The position numbers were made by a program, and so were the translations under genes. DNA of 64,000 bases. Source: Daucus carota subsp. sativus. Lineage: Eukaryota; Streptophyta; Magnoliopsida; Apiales; Apiaceae. Location: positions 1,203,131 to 1,267,130 of the forward strand of contig NC_030381.2 in NCBI RefSeq assembly GCF_001625215.2. The letters run 5' to 3'. Of the stretch, positions 49,279 through 59,682 are shown piece after piece. Every line of letters starts with the position of its first letter. Position 1 is the stretch's first letter. The notes under the pieces were generated by a model. It worked only from the letters and a program-made list of their open reading frames with translations, searched no databases and was not told where the DNA came from.

Positions 49279-50907
49279 TCCACATGATATACAAAAACGG
49301 CTACAACACCTCGGAAGAGTCGTCGTATCCCCCGGAGAGGTCGTCATATCCCCCCGGAGGAGTAGGTCTTCCTATCCCCGGAGGGACGGTCTTCGTCTCC
49401 CTCGGAAGGGTTGTCTCAGCGAATGTACACTCTCCCATAAGAAGAGCCTTCTTACAACACATCAGACAGGTCCTTCTTTAACATGAGGTCGCGCCCCCGG
49501 GGAGGCGAGGACACCCCGTTAAAGGCACGCCCTTGGTCTTCATCTCATTGTCAACTTCTTACAAGGGACGCGCCCCTCGGTCACCTCCGAAGAGGGCGTG
49601 CCCTCCTCCACATATTACAGGACGTGGGTGGACGGAGGTCGGTCGCGTCTCTCCATCAACACTCTCAAGTAAGGCGTCCCTCCTTGTGACTCGGAGGACG
49701 CGTCCTTTTCAAGCAACACCAAGGGTCGGTCGCGTCCTCCCTTTATAAGCAGGAGGACGCCTCCTCTTCATGGGACACGTGTGACCTGGAGGACACATCC
49801 CTCCTTCCGACGCGGAGGACGCGTCCTCTTCATTAAGATACGCAACATCGGCGGATCAGCCGCGTCACGGAGGGCTGCGCCTTTCCGTTCAGACTAGTCT
49901 CTTCAAGGGTCGGTCGCGTCCTCACTTTATAAGCAGGAGGACGCGTCCTTCCTTTATATAGGACTCTTAGCCCAATTCATGTCTTACTTAGTTAAACTAA
50001 GTACATACTCGGCCCAACATGGACCTAGCCAAATTTGGCTATAACAAGTACTCCCCAAATTTTCTTGATATTGGAGATATCAGGGGAATTTTTACTCCAT
50101 ACCACACATCCTCTTCCGAGAGCGCGTCCACGCATAGAGGCGCGACGTAAGCCACTTCTATTTCCTCGACATTCCAAGATGCAGGCTGTGCACAAGCCTT
50201 GCATGTACATAATGTCGGTGCCTTTGATCATTTAGCAAAGTTGCTAAGCATGAGTCTGTCGCGTCTTCTTGATGTGTTCATAAATAATAAGCAATCTTTA
50301 GATAAAAGAATACAGGGGGCGCGGCCTATCTGTCGTTGACAGTGGCGCAGCTTCGATTATTCCTCCCAAAGGACACATTCAACCATAACATTCGCGCCAA
50401 TGAACTTCAACAAAAGAAGGGCGCGCCTTCGCGATGCGAAGGTTGGTGGCTCTTTTTTTTTTTTTTTAGCCTTAGTGTGTCCATGGTATCTGGGAATAGT
50501 AAATATAAGGCGCGACTTTCAGAGTGGCGCTGCCTTGTTATAACATGACCCCTTTTAATTCTTTTTGTTAAAGAATTGCCTAAGCAGAGGGCGCGGCTGA
50601 TGGCGCTGCCTTGCAATATTTCTTTTCTTTCAGGGACTGTATAAGCAGAGGGCGCAGCCTTACTTGTAAATTGTAATGTGGGCTCTTTTGATCTTTTCCA
50701 AGGATTAAGTAGAGGGCGCGGCCTTTGGCGCAGCTTCACTTTTTCACGCGTGAATCACTTGCTTAAGAAAATCAAGAGGACCACTCCCCAGTCCATACAT
50801 CTTCCCATATGGGGCATCACGAATCTTATCGTGGTTTACATAACTCCGGTGCATCGCACAGGTCCCAGAGCTCATAGCTCAATGGGGAATGAATAGTATA
50901 AAATGTT

Positions 50908-51116
50908 ATCCAGAGCATATCATGGATATGTAAGATCCAGAGCGTATCATGGATGCGCAAGTATAATGTCCAGAGCGTATCATGGATGCGCAAATATAGT
51001 ATCCGGAGCGTATCATGGATATGTAAATAATCATAGCATCCAGAGTAGATCGTGGATGACATCCAGAGCGTATCATGGATGGTTAAAATTCATAGTACCC
51101 AGAGCTGGTCATGGAT
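50908..51116. repeat. Seven-copy interspersed tandem repeat with palindromic core
   Basis: Core ATCCAGAGCGTATCATGGAT, an imperfect palindrome (ATCC to GGAT), occurs seven times with 22-38 bp periods near 50909, 50935, 50970, 51000, 51039, 51061 and 51097. It lies in the LARD interior. It is not a CRISPR: spacers vary in length and are related to each other, and the genome is a plant's. Confidence 0.88.
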
Positions 51117-52162
51117 AATTTGGTAACCTTTGAAAGGCCTTAAGTGTACCTTGATCAAAGACCTTGCAGGTATCATGCTACGTTCCTGTAGAACGGAGGG
51201 CGCGCCCTCATCAAGATGGACAGCTCCTTTAGCATGTTGGACTTGACCTGCACTTTATCATGTATACGACTTAATACTGATGGTCAGTGTTACCTCACGA
51301 CGCGCCCTGTTAGGGGAAGACGCGTCCTCCCAAATTATCAACCTTGGAAACATGACTTTGGAACTCGGGGTGCGTCCAACTAGGAGGAGGCGCGTCTTTG
51401 AAGCATCTCCCTTCTCAACCTTATTATCCTGGGGGCGCGCCCTCATGCGCTTCCTCAAGTGATGAGTACTTCCGAGAGGGCGCGCCCCAGGGAGGGACGT
51501 GACCTCTTCAAGACTAGTGAGCTCCTTCCTGAGTATGTTTGTCTTCACAAAATATCATATGAAGCAATTAATGCATCAGACATACCAAAGGGCGCGCCCT
51601 GTCAGAGGGAGGCGCGCAATTCGTTCTCTGATAGAATACTGGTTGGATATGGCGTACCCCTTTAGGAGGGCGCACCTTGTTGGAGGAAAGTGCGACTACT
51701 CCTCACGGAGAAGAGGTGTACTCCTCTTAAAGGTAACACCATATTACCTGTGAATTTACACATGTAGTAGTCTTAGGGAACCAAATACTGGGGGAGTTTA
51801 GTATTTACCTGAGGGCGCGCCCGGTCAGGGGAAGGCGAGCATCCTTACGACTTTTCGAGCTAGGTTCCATCTCAATAGCTCGCCCTTCGTAACTTTCCCG
51901 TTCATATCATCACATGTGGTCAGGCCTTCAACATGCGCCTCTCGCGAACCTCAAATTACTTGCTCTGGGGAGGGCGCGCCCCTTCAGAAAACCGTTGAGG
52001 CTTCCAGAGAGGCGATCTCCTTCTCGTAAAGACTCAAACCACAACAGACTTGTTAGCAATAACATGCGAAAGCATTGTGAGAATCTTACCCGGAGGTGCG
52101 CCTTCTTCGGAGGTGTTAGGGAATTCGTTCCTCACGGTGGTAGTCGAGCACCACATCACTTG

Positions 52163-52442
52163 GAGGCGTACCCTGTCAGGGGGGGGTGTACCCTGTCCAG
52201 GGGAGGTGTACTCTATCCGGGGGTGGTGTACCCTGTCCAGGGGAGGTGTACTCTCTCCGGGGGAGGTGTACTCTGTCCGGGGGAGGCGTACCCTCTTCGT
52301 AGGTGTCAGGGGATGCATTCCTCACGGTGGTCGTCGGACACCACATCACCTGGAGGCGTACCCTGTATGGGGGAGGTGTACTCTCTCCGGGGGAGGTGTA
52401 CTCTCTCCAGGGGAGGCGTACCCTCTTCGTAGGTGTCAGGTC
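52163..52442. repeat. 20-bp tandem repeats, two blocks, in the LARD interior
   Basis: Units of the type GGGGGAGGTGTACTCTCTCC repeat about seven times at 52163-52300 and three or four times at 52349-52430. Both blocks end in the same ACCCTCTTCGTAGGTGTCAGG-like segment, so the block itself is also duplicated. Confidence 0.9.
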
Positions 52443-52717
52443 TCCGAAAATCACATCCTTCGCTGACTCCCCGGTCCAGAAAACCCTGATCGCAAATTAG
52501 GTTACCTCCTAGAATTTCGTTGATGATCGTCCTCCTTCAAACTCCCGATGGAGATATCGTCCTTTTTCTGAAAAAGTAGATGAAGGTCTCCTCCTCTTTT
52601 GTGCTCTAGCCATCGCCCTGCCGGAAAACGCTCCTCCTCTACGTGCGAATCTCCGTCGTGTGACATCTCTTCCTCCTAAGATGAAGATCTTGAATACCCC
52701 TCCTTCTAGCGCCAATT

Positions 52718-54596
52718 TGTTGATAGAGGAATTTGGTAATCAACAAAGATGAGGTTCACGGCCGGAATCAAGATCCGTGACGGTGGTTTTGGTCGCCGGA
52801 GAGTGGTGGTTGTTTGTTTTAGGGGGTGGCTGAGATTAGGGTTTTGAGTTGGTCTCACGTGCTCTCAACTCATGATCCCCCAATGTGCCTACGTACCCCT
52901 ATATTTATAGGGGATCAAGCCGTACGTAGTTCTATGGAACCAGGAGTCCTAGTTTGATCAGGACTAGGCCTCTTGGCAATAAGGTCGGAGATAGGCCGAA
53001 GGCCCATCTTGGAGAATCCTACTCCTGTTAGAATTAGTCTTGAGTATGACTACCTCAGACTCCTAATCCAAATAGATCACGGATTCAACGATATCTCCAC
53101 TACGAGAGATAGCATCTACCACGACTCTTATGGAGAAGTTATCTGGGGGAGCCATGACTAACCCCTCGAGGTGCAGGGACACGTCCTCACCTCTCGGTGA
53201 GGTCTTCATCTTCAAACAAGGTAGACAAGGAGCCAAATTACACGATCGTCTCAATCCCCCGATGAGGGCTAACTCACCAGAATACAGGATCCAGACATAT
53301 GATCGGCCTTCGTGTTACCCCGGAGGGCCTTCAAGAGCCATGATCACCTCAAGCCCCCACACGAGGGTTAACTCGGCAGATAGCAGGATTGAGGATTGTA
53401 GATCATGCCCGGATGAGCCCGGGAACTATCAGATGAGCCTGATAACTACCAAATGAGCTTGGTAACTAGTCTTCATATCCCTCGGAAGAGTCGTCACGGA
53501 GACTCACTCATCCTCTTTCTTTCATCATGTATTTCATAACTATGCCTCTTCTGAGTCAAAGGACGCGCCCTGATAGGGAGGACGTGTCCTTCCCAATTCC
53601 CATCTTCATCCCTGTTTACTGGACAAGAGACCGCACCTCCCGGGCCATGTCTGGGGAGGGCGCGTCCTTCCCTTATCTTGTCTTCAATCCTCCTTACTGG
53701 ACAAGAGACCGCACCTACCGGGCCATGTCTGGGGAGGGCGCGTCCTTCCCTTATCTTGCCTTCAATCCTCCTTACTGGACAAGAGACCGCACCTCCCGGG
53801 CCATGTCTGGGGAGGGCGCGTCCTCCCCTCCACATGATATACAAAAACGGCTACAACACCTCGGAAGAGTCGTCGTATCCCCCGGAGAGGTCGTCATATC
53901 CCCCCGGAGGAGTAGGTCTTCCTATCCCCGGAGGGACGGTCTTCGTCTCCCTCGGAAGGGTTGTCTCAGCGAATGTACACTCTCCCATAAGAAGAGCCTT
54001 CTTACAACACATCAGACAGGTCCTTCTTTAACATGAGGTCGCGCCCCCGGGGAGGCGAGGACACCCCGTTAAAGGCACGCCCTTGGTCTTCATCTCATTG
54101 TCAACTTCTTACAAGGGACGCGCCCCTCGGTCACCTCCGAAGAGGGCGTGCCCTCCTCCACATATTACAGGACGTGGGTGGACGGAGGTCGGTCGCGTCT
54201 CTCCATCAACACTCTCAAGTAAGGCGTCCCTCCTTGTGACTCGGAGGACGCGTCCTTTTCAAGCAACACCAAGGGTCGGTCGCGTCCTCCCTTTATAAGC
54301 AGGAGGACGCCTCCTCTTCATGGGACACGTGTGACCTGGAGGACACATCCCTCCTTCCGACGCGGAGGACGCGTCCTCTTCATTAAGATACGCAACATCG
54401 GCGGATCAGCCGCGTCACGGAGGGCTGCGCCTTTCCGTTCAGACTAGTCTCTTCAAGGGTCGGTCGCGTCCTCACTTTATAAGCAGGAGGACGCGTCCTT
54501 CCTTTATATAGGACTCTTAGCCCAATTCATGTCTTACTTAGTTAAACTAAGTACATACTCGGCCCAACATGGACCTAGCCAAATTTGGCTATAACA
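52718..54596 (-). repeat. 5' LTR (minus orientation) of the LARD element
   Basis: 1,879 bp, followed by the duplicated AAAAG at 54597-54601. Confidence 0.95.
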
Positions 54597-54727
54597 AAAA
54601 GGAAGAAAAAAAAAAGTATGGCCTTTTATAATTAAAAAGGAAGGTCACATTCCCACCCAAAACTAAAAAAGGAAGATAAAAGAAAGGAGCTCAGAAAGGA
54701 AGGTCTTTTCTAGATTCTTTGTCACCG

Positions 54728-55215
54728 AATCAGATCCTACAGCTCCTCCAATGCTTGAATGAATTTTCTGGTTCTGGCTGCCAAGTTCACTCTAAACCGG
54801 ACGGTAGTCTGAAGAAAAAAGTTTGTATGGTCTAACAAGTGCATGCAAATATTACATTTCTGACCAAGATAGTGTTTCAGTAGCTCCTACATTGGTTATG
54901 CTTCATGAATCATGACAAGAGTCATGATTGATTCTTGGCGTGTCTGATCATCTCCACTTAAACTGGTTTATTACGCTAATTAAAATGCTTAGAAAGGTAC
55001 AATTAATGATTATATCATCAATGTTCTTAGCTCTTGGCTTTTACTCAAAAGATGCAATGGTCTAAGGGAGAAACTCCCCTTAAACAAGACTCATAATGGC
55101 ATATGATTCATTTGATTACCCTGCAATAGACTGCAGATTCAATGATATTTTCAATCAAGGAATGTATAACAATACCAATTTAGTCATAAAGTAACTTCTA
55201 GAAGCTTACACTGGC
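54728..55215 (+). pseudogene. Decayed O-methyltransferase copy (exons 1 and 2 only)
   Basis: 54728-54937 matches the second half of OMT exon 1 (TCCAATGCTTGA, CTGGCTGCCAAG, AAATATTACATTTCTGACCA) and 55038-55215 matches exon 2 (GATGCAATGG, GATTACCCTGCAATAGACTG, AATCAAGGAATGTATAACAA). It has stop codons (TGA right after the ATGCTTGAA segment), small deletions, a short duplication (CATGAATCATGACAAGAGTC), and a GC in place of the exon 1 donor GT. The first half of exon 1 and exons 3 and 4 are gone. It is closest to OMT4. It marks a fifth member of the tandem array. Confidence 0.92.
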
Positions 55216-55791
55216 AAACTCAATTTGATTTGTTCAAGCGATTTAACAAGAAAACAATTGAATTATTTCACTTGATTGAATATATAGGTGGGAATTTCAA
55301 CAAGTGGCATCAATTTATTCTTGTAAATAATTTTGGATAATACAAAAAGTTCCATCAATAATGGTAAATATGGAGTATTGGCTGTACCAACAAGTCAAGT
55401 TAGTGATACCTAATAATCTCCAACTCCTGAATTTTATATGTATTAACACTAAAGATAAACATAAAAGACCGCCTCGTCTGACATGCTTGCTAGTTAAAAT
55501 TAGGCCTTGTCCGGCCGGCTAATCACACTTAAGACAAAGGGATCTCATGAGCAGTTGTAGTCTAACTAATTATTATTAATTAGATAATAGCTAGTCTATG
55601 AATTTTTTTCTCACTTAATTGGTCCTAACAAATCCTGAACAGTCACGCCAAGGAATCAGTTCCAACAGACAGGACAAGCAAATAAAGTATGGCAATATAT
55701 GGAATTCTAGTTTCCCTTTTTATAACAACTTACAGTACCAAGAATACAAGCATTTCGAATCAGACGACTTGTAAGAGGCCTATCTATTAAG
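55216..55791. other. Promoter region of OMT4
   Basis: AT-rich. The leader of the next gene should lie in the last 100 bases. Nothing else recognised. Confidence 0.5.
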
Positions 55792-57265
55792 ATGTCGAAA
55801 GGAGTTGAAGGTGCTGATGAATTTACAAGGGGACTGCAGTTGAATGGTGGCACAATTCTTGGAATGGTTATGAAAACTGCTATTGAACTTGGTTTATTCG
55901 AGATCATAGCTAAGGCTTCTACTGTAAATGGTATCTCTCCTTTTGGAGATGATGCTAAGAAATTGTGCAGTGATGATATTGTAGCTCAACTTCCTACTCA
56001 GAATCCTGCAGCTCCGGCAGTGCTTGGCAGAATTCTCCGGTTTTTGGCTGCCAAGTCCATTCTTAACTGGACCACAGTAGCCGGAGAAGATGGCAAAGAG
56101 AAGAGTCTGTTTAGTTTAACAAGTACGTGCAAATATTACATTTCTGACGAAGATGGAATTTCACTAGCTCCCGCATTGGTTATGCTTCACGACAAAGTTA
56201 TCATTGATTCCTGGTTTGTCTGATCTCTTTATCTCTCAAATTTACAGTAATTATCCACTTATAATCTCTGTGTAAACTGGTTAGTGATGCCTAAATGCTT
56301 AAACCCGATAAGAAGACATCAACAGACTTTTGTGGTTGTTTAAATGCTTTAGGTATCAGTTGAAAGATGCAGTGCTGGAGGGAGGAATACCCTTTAACAA
56401 GGCTCACGATGGCATGCATGCATTTGAATACCCTGCAGTCGACAGCAGATTCAATGATCTTTTCAATCAAGGAATGTATAACCACACCACTCTTCTCATG
56501 AAGAAAATTCTTGAGGTTTACACTGGATTCGAAGACATCAAAGAAATTGTAGACGTCGGTGGTGGAACAGGGGCAACACTAGCCAGAATCATATCCAAGT
56601 ATCCCCTGATTAGGGGAATCAACTTTGATTTACCTCATGTTATCAAGAATGCCGCACCTTTAGCTGGTAATTTAACTTGTGCACAGTTTTTGGAGTATCT
56701 TATATTTGTGAGTGTTGCGTAGATTATAATGAAACAAGAGGACATGGGGATAAATTATGAGGTTATTTGGGTCACGTTTAAATGTACTTGTGATTCTAGG
56801 TGTGGAGCATGTTGGAGGAGATATGTTTGAAAGTGTCCCAAAAGGAGAAGTCATCTTCATGAAGGTGAACATTTTTATAAATAAATGCTCTTCAATATAT
56901 TCATAACATATATGCAAAACATTATCGTTATCTTTGGCGTACATAATATGCAGTGGATACTTCATGACTGGAGCGATGATCACTGCCTTAAACTTTTAAA
57001 GAACTGCTGCAAGTCCCTTCCTGAACTTGGCAAGGTGATCATCGTGGAATCAGTAGTGCCTGAATACTCGGACACCAGTTCTTTGGCGAGATTGAACAAT
57101 GCAGTTGATAGTGATATGATCATGCTGGCATTGAATCCCGGAGGAAAAGAGAGGAGCTTAAGAGAATTTGAGGAATTGGCAAAAGAATCTGGATTTGCAG
57201 CTGTAAAAACAATTTGCAGCGCCTCTGTTTATAGTGTTCTGGAATTTTCCAAGAAAACTATGTAG
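55792..57265 (+). CDS. COMT-type O-methyltransferase 4 (tandem cluster)
   Basis: Exons 55792-56213, 56353-56666, 56800-56864 and 56954-57265 give 1,113 nt, 370 aa, start [11 protein letters not shown]. Exon lengths equal OMT2 exactly. The SAM motif [13 protein letters not shown] and catalytic His271 (WILHDW), Glu299 and Glu333 are present. The pocket loop is LNPGGKE, the COMT-like state shared with OMT1, while the LHDK motif before the catalytic domain is as in most of the cluster. All introns are GT-AG. By sequence it is the closest relative of OMT2 and of the neighbouring pseudogene, so the three probably come from the latest duplications. Product: a cytosolic SAM-dependent phenolic O-methyltransferase, exact substrate unknown. 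Confidence 0.94.
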
Positions 57266-58378
57266 ATGAATTGCAGCATTCTTGTAACGTTATATTTATG
57301 CTTTCAAGTTTCAAGTATTTGAACATTATTGGAGTGTTTCCATGATTTGTTTGATTGGCATGTTTCCATGTAAACGTATGAGTTGTTACTATTTCTTCCG
57401 AAATTTCTCATTAGAAATACATTGTATTGCTTTGCTGGTTACTTAGCTTTCTACTTGTGTAGTAGACCATTTTTCGTAAAACTACAGAGTTATTATTATT
57501 ATTACCCTGTGGTAGAGGCTCTCCCCTTGGTTTGATTCTCGAGATTTATTAAAAAGGGTATAAGGCATATATAAGCCCAATTATTCAGATAAAAATAAAA
57601 ATGACACGTGCCCCAAACAGAACAGAACGGTTAATGCACTTGAATCGAATGCATACCAAATTTCTGTTTTTCATCAACCTCTTTCCAGGTCTCATCTGCA
57701 ATCTGTACGTGCACATCGGTAAAACATTAATCACCCAGTTGATTTAATTCATGCATTATTTTCTTCTTCTATTTTGTAAATTCATTAATTAGGGTTGAGC
57801 ATGTGAGATTTTGTTAGTGAAATGTGTGTGACCGTTAGGGCTTTCCAACCGTGTTTCTCAGTTAATGCTACATGATTTATTCCAACTTGTGATATTGTAC
57901 ATGTAGGCAATGAAACTGTAAGCGGGATTCCAGATGTCGATTTTAGATGGATATTGGTAGCCAAATTTTAGACTTGTTTGGTGTCGAAACTATTCAGATA
58001 TCAACATTTTTATTATTTGTAAATCAAGTCCTATATATACCAGCGATTGGCAGTCAAGTAGTGAGTCTTGGTTGAATCTAGTTTCACACCATTTGGGTAA
58101 CACAACAGAAAATAAGAATGCAATGGATTACAAAGCTAAACTCCTAGTCCCATAATATGCCCGCGGCAGTTAGATCATTGTGCCTTTGTGCTCAGTCTAT
58201 GCCTAGATATATTTATGTGTCAGAGATCTGCCGATGTATTGGATTCACTTTAATTTTTATCTGTTAGTTTCCAATAGTTGCAACTTGTGGGTGGATTATA
58301 TGCAGATCTCCTGATTTAGCTTCGTCTAAGACTGTACTACTAACAACACAGATTAAGCATTTCTATTGGAATCACAAG
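57266..58378. other. Spacer and upstream region of the DeSI gene
   Basis: 3' UTR of OMT4 on the left. A 5' untranslated exon of the next gene may lie near 57660-57720, but I cannot fix it. Confidence 0.45.
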
Positions 58379-59682
58379 ATGGCTGAGGTAAGATACATTT
58401 TACTGATACTTCTCTACTCGTCGTTTATCTTTCTGAACCGTCTATATTTTTGTTACTAGGATACTATCGGATATCAGGATATTGCTATTAGAAAGACATT
58501 ATTTGACGATTTTGCAGGAAGGTCATAAGGTTAGCTTGAATGTATATGACTTGAGCCAGGGAATGGCTCGCCAGTTCTCCATGACACTGTTGGGTAAACC
58601 TATTGAAGGCATATGGTAACTACCTCATTCTTTTGCTATTGTTAATGTACATTTGTATGCGATTTTTCTGATTTTCTGCTGCCTCAGTTAACATCTATGT
58701 GAAGCCTTGATCCAGCAGTATCACTTTGTTTCTTTACTTCGTTTGCTCGGGGTATTTATCTTCGTTTCTTGGACCTGCAGGCATACTGGAGTAGTTGTCT
58801 ATGGCAATGAATACTATTTTAGTGGTGGCTTGGAGCATTCTCCTGCAGGAGCTACGCCATATGGTACCCCACTTCGAGTAATAGACCTTGGTATTACACA
58901 CGTTCCCAAGGATGTATTTGAAATGTATCTTCAAGAGATCAGCCCTCAGTACACAGCAGAGTCATACAATTTGCTCAAACACAACTGCAATAACTTTAGC
59001 AATGAAGTTGCTCAGTTTTTAGTCGGGGCTACAATTCCAGACTACATTCTTAACCTCCCGAATGAAGTAATGAACAGCCCTATGTCTCCTCTCATATGTA
59101 AGTTACCAATCTCCATACATATAAGACACATAGGTTTTCCTTTCTTTTTTCGTGTCAAGTTTTGGGATGGTATCTAATATAAGAGCAGGCACCGAATTTT
59201 CAAGTTCTGTTTTGATCATGAAAAATTACAATAAAAAGTACTTGTGACGTCCTTTATAAAGAGCTTTTCATGGACACCCTTTAACACAAGTGTTCTTAAT
59301 TATAAATATGCATGCAGTGCCGATGATAGAACGACTAGAGCAAACCATGAAGGTTGGTGCTGTGCCCCAAGCTCCAGAGTTCAAGGAACAAATACTCTTT
59401 CCAGATAAGGAGACTACAAGCACGAAAGTAGGTCATGACCCTCTTGGAATCAACAAGAAAGAAGGTGAAAGTAAGTCAAGTGGGACAACAAAAGATAATA
59501 ATAATCCTGGTCAGGCTAAAGCCCCAGGACTTGGGGACGCTCGGGGAAAGTTGCAAGAAGAGATTGCCAGTGAATTTGCAGCCATCATGGCAAGTGGAAC
59601 CTTGGGTGCCAGTGAGGCTGCTGTACTGGCCACACGGAGGGTGATGGAAAAATATGGAAGTACAAAGAGTACGCAAAGCTAG
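58379..59682 (+). CDS. DeSI-type PPPDE peptidase (desumoylating/deubiquitinating isopeptidase)
   Basis: Exons 58379-58387, 58518-58615, 58781-59097 and 59318-59682 give 789 nt, 262 aa, all GT-AG with consistent phases. The first coding exon is only nine bases (ATGGCTGAG). The PPPDE domain spans residues about 4-135: HKVSLNVYDLSQGMARQFS, then the catalytic His in IWHTGVVVYG and the catalytic Cys in LLKHNCNNFSNEVAQFL. The C-terminal part (about 145-262) is disordered with a helical end (EIASEFAAIMASGTLGASEA). DeSI proteins remove SUMO or ubiquitin from targets in nucleus and cytosol; plant members are cysteine proteases of this fold. It is unrelated in function to the methyltransferase cluster next door. 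Confidence 0.93.

Larger units (their letters stand above)
48168..50046 (-). repeat. 3' LTR (minus orientation) of the LARD element
   Basis: 1,879 bp. No difference from 52718-54596 was found at the places compared (constant offset of 4,550). GC-rich and crowded with GGACGCGTCC and GGGCGCG motifs. Confidence 0.95.
48168..54596 (-). mobile_element. Noncoding LTR retrotransposon (LARD type), 6.4 kb
   Basis: Two 1,879-bp direct repeats (48168-50046, 52718-54596) start TGTTGATAG and end CTATAACA. The element is flanked by a perfect 5-bp duplication AAAAG at 48163-48167 and 54597-54601. A purine tract (GGGGAGTACT on the minus strand) abuts the left LTR and a primer-site-like TGGCGCTAGAAGGAGGGG (minus, 52697-52714) abuts the right LTR, so it runs on the minus strand. 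The 2.67-kb interior has no gag or pol similarity and is made of GC-rich repeats, the definition of a large retrotransposon derivative. All stretches of the two LTRs that I compared were identical, so insertion is very recent. It would depend on an autonomous Ty3/gypsy partner. All frames inside are repeat artefacts. Confidence 0.93.

Noticed and set aside
50908..51116. CRISPR-like repeat array
   Set aside because: Plant nuclear DNA inside a retrotransposon; spacers are short, unequal and similar to each other.
48168..54596. Many open frames of 60-170 aa in the LARD element (for example 48977-49486 and its exact copy 53527-54036)
   Set aside because: They are duplicated with the LTRs, follow the GC-rich tandem repeats in several frames and strands at once, and resemble no protein family.
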